Assembly: GCF_000350225.1 (NCBI RefSeq)
Contig: NW_005179017.1
Coordinates: forward strand, 104,882-168,881
Direction of reading: 5' to 3'
DNA length: 64,000 nucleotides
Source: Chondrus crispus
Taxonomy: Eukaryota > Rhodophyta > Florideophyceae > Gigartinales > Gigartinaceae
The position numbers and the translations under genes were made by a program. Numbering within the stretch: the first letter of the stretch is position 1; the number at the start of each line of letters is the position of its first letter. Of the stretch, positions 31,843 to 42,494 are shown in pieces. The notes under the pieces are model-generated. The model was given only the letters and a program-made list of their open reading frames with translations. It ran no database searches and had not been told where the DNA came from.

Positions 31843-31854
31843 TATCCCCCTTCT
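31843..31854 (-). other. Element 3 polypurine tract
   Basis: On the minus strand AGAAGGGGGATA directly precedes the LTR start TGTAGTGCAATA. Confidence 0.75.
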
Positions 31855-31952
31855 GAGCGCTCTCGCGCAGCGGCTTCACTCCGTTGCCTCCCAACTTCTT
31901 CCTTTTTCTTCCAATCATCGGTCGCCGCTCGCGTGAGAGTAAGACGATCTCC

Positions 31953-33615
31953 ATGTTTCCTTCATCGGATCCCACTGTCGGACATACCACCCGCGGTCGC
32001 CGCGGAGCGGGCTTCTCACACACGCCTTCCATTCCTAGCGACCTTCCTTCCATACCCCGACTTCCCCCGAACACCAACATTCCTGAACCGGTCTTCCATC
32101 CCGATCTCCATCCTTCATCAGCCTCTCGTCGATACCCCTCACTAGCCGAGCTCCAAGGTAAATCCATGCGCGACTATCCCTTACTGTACGCGGCCACTCC
32201 TTGGTTTTCCACCATCGACGTGCGCGACGTCACTAGCATCGGGCGCGACTTTGCCGACGGTGCAGGGATGCTGCCGGGTCACCTTCCCCTTCAAGCCATT
32301 TCCTCCTACGATTGGCTTGCCCGTGTCGCCATTCTCCCTTCTATCCTGCGTCGTTCCTCCCCTCGTTGCCGACAGGGCCTATCCCTGCGGTTCATGGAAG
32401 CCGTTCTCGACCGTCTCGACCTATCCCTATCCGATGCCCTCATTCCTTGGTCCTTCGGATGTGACACGTGGAAGTTTCGCACGGAGGGGGAGCGTGATTA
32501 CCTTGAAAACCTCCTCAGCTGGACACGGGGTGACCCCGTGCTCGAGGCAGACCGCTTGTGGCATAACCAACTGACGGTGACTAACGATGCCATGTCATAC
32601 ACGCGCGCAATCCTCCCCCTCAATTTCCGATATATGAAACGCGGGAACATCCACTTCTTCCAGCATACGGTCCGATTCGAGCGTAAGATGAGATCGGACA
32701 CGGGATATTTCCTAGCTTACCAAATGGTTGAGGCGGGGAATTGGTCGGTCACACTACCCCAACCGGTACCAGCAACTCCCCTCATGGTGGGGACAATTTG
32801 AGGTCTGCCAAGGGTTTTGGGCAGAGCTCGGTCCCATCCTTACCTACTTTGGAAGCCATCTCACTGATCCTCGTCACGGGTTGTGGGTTGTCTTTCTGAC
32901 GGAGCGGTGCGTGAAGGTAGCCGCCACCTTGCTCTGGGAGGTGTACGATTGTTGGCGGCTGTGGTATCTTCCTCAGAAGCTCGTCGAGCTCATGTGCCTT
33001 TTGGACTATACTGTGCCCTTGGGCGGAGCAGACACCGACTTCGAACTACACTCCTTACTCGAAAAGATCAATCAGGTCGACTGGGATGTTGTTCCCCCTA
33101 TCAACTCATCCCGATCCTTCGCGAGGCGGCGCCCGTCTTTTTCTCCGGGACGAAGTCACAGTGCGGCGGGTGACTTTGTCTGGTTCAACCCTTGGACATC
33201 CGCCTTGTGCTCTCCCTCCGAAGCGCGCCTCAGTCGCCAATTCGGCAACCAAGTTCCAACCCCTGACGCGGCTCCCATACGAGCCATAGATCCCCGCGCA
33301 GACGACGTTTGCCCCCGACCGTCTGCTCCAGATTCCCATCTCCCTGCAGCCCCTGCTGCTGCTCCTCCTGCTGTCGATATCCCCTCGGCAGGGAATACCG
33401 AAACTCTGTCGGTTAGGGAAGCATTGTCTTCCCCACCGTCCCCATCAATTCCCAAAAAGAGCGACGGAGCCATTGACATCTACTGCACATTGCTCCGCGC
33501 TCATGGCATCGAAGGTGAAGCTCTCCAAGGGGCTTCCCTCGATGATCTGCGAGTCCTTGCTCGACTCGTTACCTCAATGCCGAAGGAAAAATCCTTGGGT
33601 GTGCCACCTCACTGA
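31953..33615 (+). pseudogene. Antisense ORF of element 3, one frameshift
   Basis: From ATG 31953 a frame runs to TGA 32799-32801. A second frame, joined near 32770-32790 by a one-base shift, continues to TGA 33613-33615, for a total of about 550 residues. It runs against gag-pol, in the same place as the antisense ORF of element 1. Shared features are 'EVCQGFWAEL' (element 1: 'SVCCGFMAEV') and a later 'LLDYT' (element 1: 'WLDYT'). The N-terminal part is Pro/Ser rich; the C-terminal part is Pro/Ala rich and ends in a helical segment ('LLRAHGIEGEALQGASLDDL'). No known family is recognised. The long codon-clean frame on the strand opposite the element suggests it was a real gene. Confidence 0.6.
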
Positions 33616-35136
33616 CCCGCCGCTCAGAGCGACTTCCTCCATGATCCGCTCTCGGATTATTACCTGTTTGGGGTGATGTCTGGTTATTGAAGTCATCCGG
33701 TAGCTTTTGGATAATAAAATGAATCACCTGCGTATCCCCCGTTACCTTCACTTTCCTCCTTTTTTTTTGTATGCGTCCCGCCTCTGCGGTCGCATCCCCA
33801 TTCTGCCATTCCCTTCTCTTTTTTCTCGTCACATTTCCCTCCTCTTTCTCACACATTTTCCTTCTGCCATCCTCCTATCACAGCGTGCGTCTCCCATTTT
33901 CCTCCTTATTCTCCCAAATTTCCCTTTTTGTTTGAGGCTGTCCTCACACGGTTCTCATAAAAAATATAGTATGGTTGACGCCATAAGAGCGACGTCATCC
34001 CTCAACTGTTATCGCGATGCCACTGTAGACGTCCGTTATCATGGTCAACAAAGTGGTAGGGGGGGTTTTGAAGTTCACGAAAAATATGGTTCGTTATCAA
34101 CCTGCTTGACCCGTTCGGTAGCGCTCGCTTGAGTCGATTATTTCCGCCACCGGGTTCTACTGTACGGTTCCCGTAGTGCAAAACGATAGCGTTGGTTCTC
34201 AATGCCCATGGAAAGTTACACCCTCATTGCAGTCTCAGATGAGTCGCCCCTTTCCATTTTTTTCATTTGCACCACATGGCGAGATCGTCCCGAGCTTGTC
34301 ACCATGCGTAATCAATTCAGTCATAGCAGCGGTCCCGTCTACGATTCTTGTCAAAGCAGACCTGTCGAATTCCTCTCCTCCTTTGTTGGCGTGTGCTGAA
34401 AGTGAACTGTTGCGTGCGAATTCCCCTCTGTTCTGCGCATATCAATGTTCTCTCCCTTCCTCTTTTCCTGGTGTGAATTGGGAACTGGAAACCATCCTGC
34501 AAATGAACGCGAGACTTACTGCTTCCTTCAAATGGAAATTCGCGATTCACCACCGAGGGGGTGCTTTGCACATGATTCTCGCGATCCGTAAAGACCACCT
34601 TCACAGCCTGTCGTCGACAGCGGAACGTGCGACATTACGTTCTCTTTTTTTCGCCCCGTCAGATCCTTCGAGACAATTCCTGTCGATTTCCCCGTGCAGT
34701 AGTTGCGAACTCTCGCAAGTCGTCATTTGTCGCCTAAGGCCTGCTTGTCCGTTGGATCAGTGGCTTCAACCGTCCGGTCACGGGCCTCATGTCCCGTTCA
34801 GTCGTGCAATAAGAATATTAATAGGGGGGCTGATGGCGGGGTGTGAGGACAAAAACCTCATTCTTTTCCTCGTTCGGTTGTCGTACGACCGAGGCCACTC
34901 GTGCCCGCGAAACGTTTGTTCTTCTACACGCGAGCCATCGCTTCCCTTAGGCGAGCGCCGTCCTGCTCTCGCGATCGGATGCTGTACTTTGATGTGTGTC
35001 TTATCGACGGTTCCTCCTCATCCCCAGAAGGAAAAATAGTAATAAAGGGAGTCGCGACGGAATTAAAGTTGGGTACAAGGTCGACGGGCATCATTCACGA
35101 TTTCCAACACGTCCTTCCGCGACGCGGATTGTACTG
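33616..35136. other. Element 3 spacer between antisense ORF and NB-ARC region
   Basis: A pyrimidine-rich stretch (33720-33960) is followed by a 287-codon plus-strand frame at 34176-35039 that I do not recognise and do not call a gene. It could be a decayed captured segment. No repeats or structures stand out. Confidence 0.4.
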
Positions 35137-35690
35137 TCAGCTTTGTACCCCTCGGGTGTTTCTCTTGATCGTCCTTCGCGCGCCTCGGAGAGTCATCCCC
35201 CTCGTTCCGGGTCCCGGTTGAGCCCCCTCTTGATCGTAACATGTCGGCTGACCGGCGTCCGTAGTGCGAGGTGGGGTGGGGGTCACATCTAGGATGTGAC
35301 AAAACAAAATAGAAAGCAAACCCAAAACAAAACATTGACAAAAGAAAAGAGATAAGCGCGATCGGATGACGTTGTCTCGACAGAGGCGACGTTCGTCGTG
35401 GTCGCGAACCATGTGCAGCTCGCTTATCCCAAAAAGGCTCAGCGTCCCGTGCGCTCGACCGCGTCGCTTTCTCCTTAAAATTAATTGAAAATTCCGAGCG
35501 GTGTCCTGTGTTCCGCATGGGCATCGCGACACTTGTCGATATTTGTGGGGTAATGTTGCGGTGTACTCGGGGAGGTCCCGCGGCTTACGCGGTGGGCCAT
35601 CCAACAACAACTGCCTGCTCTTCGAACTCTCCCCTCGTATCGTGGTGCGTCTCTTCATCCTCAAGAGGTACGCCTCCCGTTGTCTCAGCT
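35137..35690 (-). other. Element 3 region matching element 2 after the NB-ARC segment
   Basis: The reverse complement matches about 28945-29310 of element 2. A minus-strand frame at 35137-35790 is open and contains one hydrophobic stretch ('FFCQCFVLGLLSILFCHIL') that could span a membrane. The frame is not conserved in element 2, so it is not called a gene. Confidence 0.5.
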
Positions 35691-35701
35691 CAGCTCTTTC
35701 A

Positions 35702-36926
35702 TCAACTCTGTCCTGATAGCAGTCGACAAATGTTCTCAAAAAAATATCTTTCCTCCGCCTTGCCATCGTCGGGGCCCTGATATTCAACAACTACTTCCAC
35801 CACATCCCTCCTTTTCCGGTAGCTATCAACCAGCTTCCGACACCAGTGCTTTTCCCAGCTAGGGCCTTCCACCTGGCCTGTTTCAAAGACTGCGAAATGA
35901 TGCGTAAGATCCTGAAGACTTACCCCTTGGCGCTCCCTGTTCGCCACATCTCGAATGTCAACCAACCCTACACTGTTCATCTGCATCGCATACTTTCTTG
36001 CGATGTCAACTTCGCCCGTTCCCCACAGATCCCTCAACACTCCCAGAGGGATCACATCCTGTTTCTTCATTACACACAATGCCCGGTGCATGTCCGCGAA
36101 ACACGGAGATTCTTCGCTGTCACGTGAGTCCAGAAACTGTAAAGAAGAGCGGAGCATTGCGTGGAGCGATTCATACCCGCCCCTTCCTTTCTGCGCGCCG
36201 ATTGCCCCGCTCCCTTTACTCTCTTTGATCGTCTTCAGGTACCGCGTCCACAACTTTGGTATGTCCCCGGTACGAGCCCCTCTTGATTGTTTCACATTGA
36301 CTCCTGCTACATTCAGAGCCAATCGTAGTCCCGCACACATGGCAAGAATCTCCCCAAACGTCTCTCTCGATATTGGATCCTCTACTTCACCACGCGATGC
36401 CTCACTCGCATCAATCAGCATGTCGTACGCATTGCGCTCTTCTCTCGCCTCAAACTTAACTTGCTCCCCCAGATCTATGAGCGTCGGATCCCTTGTAGAG
36501 TACAAAACCCTGCTCGCAGGCTCACCATTTCACACTGCCGTGCTGGCAAGGCTGGACAGTTTTAGCAGAATCCCCTCGTCATTGCTGTTGCGCGACCAGA
36601 CATCATCGAAGATGAACATCGAAGATGAACAGACATCGACGACTTGAAAACCAACCTTGATCCCCTGTTAGCACCTCTTCTACCTCGGCCAGATTGGACA
36701 GCTTGTCCCCTTCCTCACGTCCCCTAGAGATGCAGACAGCCTGGCAGAATCGTTGCTTCAGCTCTGCCTCTCTGGCGTCTTGCCTTAGAGTCGAAAAATA
36801 CCCCCCGTTCGTAAAGCGCGTGTGTAGTGCCTCATCTCCTTCTGGCCCCATCCACGACGTAGGAACACCCGTCGTAAAGTCATGTTCTCCTACGTCTCTT
36901 AGCTCCTCCTCGGCTTTGCCCTGAAT
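35702..36926 (-). pseudogene. NB-ARC (NLR-type ATPase) fragment inside element 3
   Basis: On the minus strand, starting near 36926, several NB-ARC motifs occur in the right order. First is a region like that after the P-loop ('FTNGGYFSTL', 'LKQRFCQAVC'), then kinase-2 'CLFIFD..DDVW', broken by a 13 bp tandem duplication (36605-36630). The RNBS-B-like 'SRVLYSTRD' and the GLPL-like 'CAGLRLALNVAG' follow, then the winged-helix part 'VIPLGVLRDLWG' with 'VSLQDLTHHFAV' at the MHD position (His replaced by Gln). The P-loop is missing. A TGA lies near 36528. The last 267 residues (36505-35702) form one clean frame. The orientation is sense to pol, and the same flanks surround an NB-ARC fragment in element 2. 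NLR ATPases act in immune or death signalling. This copy is non-functional. Confidence 0.75.
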
Positions 36927-37427
36927 GGTGAGAATCCCGCGACGCGGGCGTCGGCCGTAACCTTGTCAAAGGCGGAATTGATCTCGAAGATCATCGCCTC
37001 TTCAATGTCCTCCTTGGACTTCTCACAGACTTGCTGACGGACCTCCGCGGTGCGGAGTCGTGTCCCTAACATCTCAAAAATAAAATAAAATAGAAGAACA
37101 CAAAAGCAATCACAAATAAAACAAAAACGAGACCGAACAGATATGAAGGTAAGAGTGAAGGAGGTGGAATTTCCAGTCTATGTTCCCGTTCATCCAGCGT
37201 TCTTTTCTCGCTTGGCACATCGTTACGCGACTTCCGACCTGAGTATCTCATCACGAAGCTCATCCTACTCGTGCGCGTGCTGCGTCTTCTTGCGGGTTGG
37301 TTGTCTGAAGGCCCCTCACCTGGTTCGTTCCATTTCATCATTCTCCTTTTCTCGACCTTCAGGTCGGCTCGCTCTGCCCCGCGCGTATTACCGCACTGAC
37401 ACTGACATGTGAAATTCTTGGTTACCA
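36927..37427 (-). other. Post-pol region of element 3
   Basis: The reverse complement of element 2 at about 27650-28155, with clear identity. No gene. The boundary with the NB-ARC segment is at about 36926, after GGTGAGAATC. Confidence 0.75.
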
Positions 37428-38811
37428 CTATCCTGATTGCGCTTGCGCGATCTGCGCGGGCAAGGATAATCTTTTCCTTCGGAAATACGTGACGGCCGCG
37501 CTGCGGGGCAATTGCTCAATGGGCTCCCACGTCGCGTCCTCAGGCGTATAACCGTACCATTCCACCTTCAGAATTAATTTCTCTCCGTCGTAGCCGTGGT
37601 CCGCGATCTTGTCGATCACATACTCCTGACTCTCAGTTCCTTCTTCCTGCGTGTCCAACTGTCGTTCCCCCTTCCGAAGAGCCAGCGGCTCATCCTCATC
37701 TCTGGACTTTCCGAACTCTTGTAGACCTGGAGGTGTCTCCTCTGTCGGCGTTTGACCAACTAAATTATCCTTGTCCCCTGACGTAGGCGCACGGTTGTGA
37801 GGACGTTCGTCGTCCTCCCGTACCTCTCCTTCTTCGTTTAGCTCCGGCTCTCCCGAGAACTGTAGCGCTTGACGTAGGCCAGTTATTGGCGCATAGTCCA
37901 TCGGGCTTGGGGCTAACTCCACCCTGTCTCGCGATACGCGTTCCTCCTGATCGCCAATGGCAATGACTACCGTATGTTGGTCCGATCTTCTGACCTGATA
38001 AGGTCTGGTAGCGACTTGTGCCAGCTTGTGTTTCGGTTCGCTAGCCGTGCCCTGCTCCTTCCGGAGGAACACGTAGGACCCCGGTGGGATCTCGTAATGC
38101 GGTTTTCGAAGGCGTGCGTCGAAATTTCGCTTGTACCGGGCTTGTTCCTTTCGCAAACTTCTATCGGCGCTTCGCATTAGGCTCTCCAACCACGACTGCC
38201 ATTTCAGGTAGTATGATCGTGACGAGCTGAAATTCTCCAATGTTGGTTGCGCTTGTAACGCAATGTTTCTCGGCGCCCGAGCCAACACCAGCTCGAAGGG
38301 CGCAATGTTCGTAGTTCGATGAACTTGTGTGTTGTAGGCGAACGTCACAGCGTCGCTAAATAAGTCCCAGTCCTTGGGATGCTCTCCAACGTATTTTCGC
38401 AACGCGGAAGTCAGCGTGCGGTTAAATCTCTCAACTTGGCCGTTGGCTTGCGGGTGGTACGTAGTCGTGAACACATTGCGGATGCCGAGAATTCGACAGA
38501 CGTTCTGAAAGAACCGGGCCGTGAACTGTGTTCCATTGTCGGACAGCAGCTTGACCGGCGGTCCGTACACGAATACCCAATGGTGAACGAAGGCTTGTGC
38601 GATGTGCGCAGCTGATATCTTCTTCAACGGTACGGTTCGTACCAGTTTCTAGTATCGATCGCCGATCACGAGAATATACCGATTTCCTCGCTTAGTTGTA
38701 ATTAGCTCGCCGAGGATGTCGATGGCGATAAATTCCAGCGGAGCTTTGGGCGAGAACAGCTTCATTTCCTTCGTGTTTTTTATTAACTTCACCCTTTCCC
38801 GCGCACATGCG
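37428..38811 (-). pseudogene. Element 3 pol, integrase and chromodomain
   Basis: Downstream of the solo LTR, pol continues with 'IAIDILGEL' (first Asp), TAG near 38649 where element 2 has Ser, and 'LLSDNGTQF' (second Asp). 'NGQVERFNRTL' (Glu), an integrase C-terminal domain and an acidic linker follow. The chromodomain 'EYVIDKIADHGYDGEKLIL' / 'VEWYGYTPEDATWEP' ends at 37428. It is the best copy of this part of the family: the catalytic triad is complete and the chromodomain unbroken. Confidence 0.9.
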
Positions 38812-39419
38812 TGTAGAATAAACACCCTCGCGGAGAGGGGTGTATGCGTCTAGTCCTATAGACCTCGGATCGCCGAGAACGGGACGAAGCACTACTCACA
38901 CACGGGACCGGGCGCGGGCCCTGGTAGCAGTGTGGTAGAGCGCGGTCGGGTCCGACGCGCGCACGCGCGAGGGGATCTACGCCTCAACGCCCCGGTGCGA
39001 TACTGGTAGACGATCCAGTACCGACGGGCGGAGGCGGATCCGGGATCGCCCGCGTGCTGGCGCGTCCTTGCCCGCGCGGTCCCTGGCCTAGAACGGACTA
39101 GAGTAGGCCTGTCGTTCTAGTAGAGTAAGCGGCAGAGCTGACCTAGACGGAGAGTCGTGGACAAGCTCGTGCTTGTCCGTTTTCTCCGTCGTCGGTCGCT
39201 CGCGTATTTAATGTACAAAGTATTCTATCATAACACTACAGTACCGACGTACTGTAGGGGGCTACTGTAGTGCGGGTCAGCCTGCACTGTAGCGCTGTCA
39301 GGCATCGGGCTGACAGTACACGTCCGTGTCGCGCACACGTGTGGGTCTGTACTGTAGAGCTCTGGCTGTACAGTGCGGGATCCAATCTAGATCTAAATCT
39401 AGTTTGCCGTTATATCACA
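38812..39419 (-). mobile_element. Family-1 solo LTR inside element 3 pol
   Basis: 608 bp, starting TGTAGAATAAACACC and ending GTTATATCACA. The flanks are ATGCG (38807-38811) and ATGAG (39420-39424), a 5 bp target duplication with one later change. Comparison with element 2 shows pol sequence continuing across. The LTR resembles those of element 1 but is clearly diverged. No internal sequence remains, so it arose by recombination between LTRs. The stem-loop at 39146-39190 matches the one in element 1 with compensating changes. Confidence 0.92.
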
Positions 39420-39424
39420 ATGAG

Positions 39425-41670
39425 ACGCAAATCTTGGCGACTGCATAGCAGTCTAGGGCCATCGTAGGCCAATAAAAATATCTTCTCAAAGTCTTGTAAA
39501 GTTTCCTGACTCCCGGGTGACCTGCCAATTTTGCGTAGTGGCTCAACCCTAGGACGCGGTCCCTTAACGATTGTGGTATTACCACTTGTACAAACTCCGC
39601 CGCGGTACGGTATAGAGTTCCTTCGAATTCCTCGGCCTCCATGCTGAACGTTCTCACCTTTCCGGCGTCCATTTCTTCTTTGATGCGGGTGCAGAAGGGG
39701 TCGACGGCTTGCTCGTGAATGAGCTCCTCCGGAGTGACAGCTTGGAATTGATCGAGGCGATCAGGGGCGGTCCCCCCCTCAAGAGTGAGGATGTCGTCTG
39801 CCGCGTCAAAACTTTCCTCGTCCTCCACTGTACCCTCGGCCGGTTCGGCCATAAAGCATGGGATTTCGTCGTCGATTTCGTCGACGGTTTCTCCTGCGGT
39901 TCGCAACCTTGACAAAGCGTCCGCCTGGCTGTTAGCCTTTCCCTTTTTGTACTTGATTTCAAAATCGAATTCCGAGAGGCGTAGCCTCCATTGGATTAAT
40001 CTCCCGCTGGGGTCGGTTACGTTCATCAACCACCTCAATGAGGCATGGTCGGTATGCACAATGAAGTGCTCGCCATATAGATATAGTCTTAAAGTCTGTA
40101 CGGCCCAAATTACCGCTAGACATTCTTTTTCTGATACAGAATGGTTTCTCTCGGCTGCGGCTAACGTTCTTGAAAAGAACCCGATGGGTTTGCGTTGCGC
40201 ATCCGGGTGTGTTTGAAATAGTGCAGCGCCTATTTGGTAGTCGCTTGCATCGGTATCTACGGAGTAGGGCAGGTCCTTCTTCGGCAGCGCCAACACCGGC
40301 GGTGCCAAGATGGCGTCCTTGAGCTTATGAAAAGCTTTCTTGCACGGTTCGTCGAATCCTTCCAACTGGACCGGTTGTCCTTTCTTCAGAAGTTGGTTTA
40401 GAGGCTGCGCAATTTTCGCATAATGCGGAACGAACCTGCGGTAGACATTGCAGAGTCCCAGGAAGCTTCTGAGCTGTGTCTGTGTTCGCGGGTACCGCAC
40501 TTGATCCAACGCCGCGGTTCGTGCGTCATCGACTTCTAGCGTACCTGGGCGGACGACGTGGCCCACGTACTTGATCTTCTCCACGAAAAATTCGCACTTG
40601 CGAAGCTTGAGCTTGACACCTGCCTTTTCCAATACGGAAAGTATTTCATCCACGTGCACGATGTGCTCCTCCCACAACTTGCTAAAAATTATTATGTCGT
40701 CTAGATACACCAAACAGCATTTCCAACGGAACGGGGAGAGCAGGATGTCCATTGCTCTCTGGAACGTCGCTGGCGCGTTAGTTAGCCCGAAGGGCATTCT
40801 TGAGAAGCGATACAGACCTGAGTGACACGAAAATGCGGTCTTGTCGCGGTCGCGCTCAGGGATAGGCATCTGCCAATATCCCGAGATCGCGTCCAACGCG
40901 GAGAAAACCTTGGTGTCACCAAGCGAGTCTAGACACTCGTCCATGCGTGGCAAAGGGTACGTGTCCTTCACAGTCACTGCGTTCAGCCTGCGGTAGTCTA
41001 CGCAAAAACGCATTGACCCATCCGGCTTGGGCACCAGCAACACGGGCGACGCCCATTCTGACTGCGCTGGTTCTATCACTCCTGCCTCTAACATCTTCTG
41101 CACTTCTGTATCTTCTACTTCACGGGCTTTAGGCCCGGCCCGATACGGGGCTCGTGCGATGGGACGAGTCTCGGGGATCAACTCGATCCGATGGACGGTG
41201 GTATTAATTTCGCCAAGCGTCCCATCCCACATCCTTGAATACTTCTTCAACATCTGAAGGAACCGCTCGCGCAGCCGTTCCGGCACGTGGCTCAGGTCGA
41301 GGTCCTCCACGTCCGGCGGTGGCGGCTCAATGCAGCGTTGCGGCTTCGTAGATGCCGACGCGGAGAGCTCTGCCGACCGTTCTTCTGGCTGGTCCTCGCG
41401 CGCTTGATCCGACGGTTCGCATCTTGTCTCGCCCGTAGGCGTCTTGGTGGAATTAGGAAAATTTTCCTTCTTCCTTTCTTGAATTCCGAGAACTTCACCA
41501 ATGGTGGTTTGGCTCTCGAGCGCGGCTCTCGGGTGCGGTAATAATTCTGCCACCACTTGGTCTTTTTGCACCCTGACAGGGTACGTCCTAAAATTCGCAA
41601 CGAGTAAACGAAATGGCCTGTCAGGCTCAACCTGAACGACACCATTCGTGCACGTGAACCCATGCCTTTC
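39425..41670 (-). pseudogene. Element 3 pol, RT - RNase H - integrase zinc region
   Basis: An open frame from just after the TAA at 41671 to the solo LTR. It encodes the protease-RT linker, a complete RT ('LLVPKPDGSMRFCVDYRRL', 'YLDDIIIFS'), RNase H ('YSVDTDASDYQIGAALFQ', 'HTDHASLRWL') and the start of integrase ('HYAKLAGHPG', 'TLRRYFYWPTM'). All catalytic residues visible in RT and RNase H are intact, unlike element 2. The frame runs a few residues into the LTR before stopping. It is disabled by the insertion and by the upstream stop. Confidence 0.92.
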
Positions 41671-42447
41671 TTACAACGACGAGTACGGCTGAACCACAAC
41701 CAAGCCCGCCCTCTTCGAGGTGCGTTCCACGACGCGTTGCGTCCCTGGCTCGATAGTCGTGGCTCTTGCCACTTTTACCTTAGGGGAAATTCGCTCCCCC
41801 TTTCCATCATTCTCGTCCTCTCCCGGGACGAGATTCTTCTTCCCTCTTCTCGTCGAGAAACGCCTAACTATCGGAACCTCCGAGAAATCCGCCAACTCAA
41901 CCGTTTTCTTCCTTGGATAAATTGCTTCCACAAACCGGTCACAGTAGTCCGCGCCTAGAATTAGCGGGACGGCTAGTTTTTCGCATACAATAAACTCGGC
42001 TGCGGCCACAAATTTTCCAAGCCTCACAGGCATTCTAATTGTGCCGAGAGTCCGGAGTGGCCTATTGTTCGCGTCGCCAATGTCTTGGGTCGGTCCGTAG
42101 GACACTAAAGATTCCATTCCAGCTGGGAGTTCCAATTTTCGCACAAGGTTTGGTCCCGCGCCGGTGTCTAATACAGACAACACCCGGCTCATCAATCCGA
42201 CTGTTGGTCCAATGTCCGCGTAAACTTTGTAGTTTTTTCGCGCAAGAACCAAAATCTTCTCGGGACACTCCCTTCGCTTAACCCTGTACCAGGGTCTTCG
42301 AACTTCTTCCAGCGGATGATCTCGGGCTCGGCTCAAAATTTTCTTGACTTGAGCTGGCCCTTTGGGCTTATCCACCAATCCAACAACCTCCTCCTCGAGG
42401 CCTGATTTTTCCTTTAGAGACGGGGAACGGGGCTGAGCCCCGGGCAC
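41671..42447 (-). pseudogene. Element 3 pol, protease
   Basis: Lies in the -1 frame relative to gag. The retropepsin motif 'VLDTGAGPNLVRKLELP' is intact, and 'VPLILGADYCDRF' follows where element 2 is interrupted. The frame ends at TAA 41671-41673 after 'VVVQPYSSL', where element 2 has Tyr. This nonsense codon separates protease from RT. Confidence 0.9.
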
Positions 42448-42494
42448 AGTACGTCGACCCTGCGCCTCTCGCGACTCATGCGAGATTCCCCTCT

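Noticed and set aside
34176..35039. 287-codon plus-strand frame in element 3
   Set aside because: No domain, no counterpart in elements 1 or 2, and composition not clearly coding; noted only as spacer.
35137..35790. 217-codon minus-strand frame with one hydrophobic segment
   Set aside because: The matching region of element 2 does not keep the frame, and its upper end overlaps the NB-ARC fragment.
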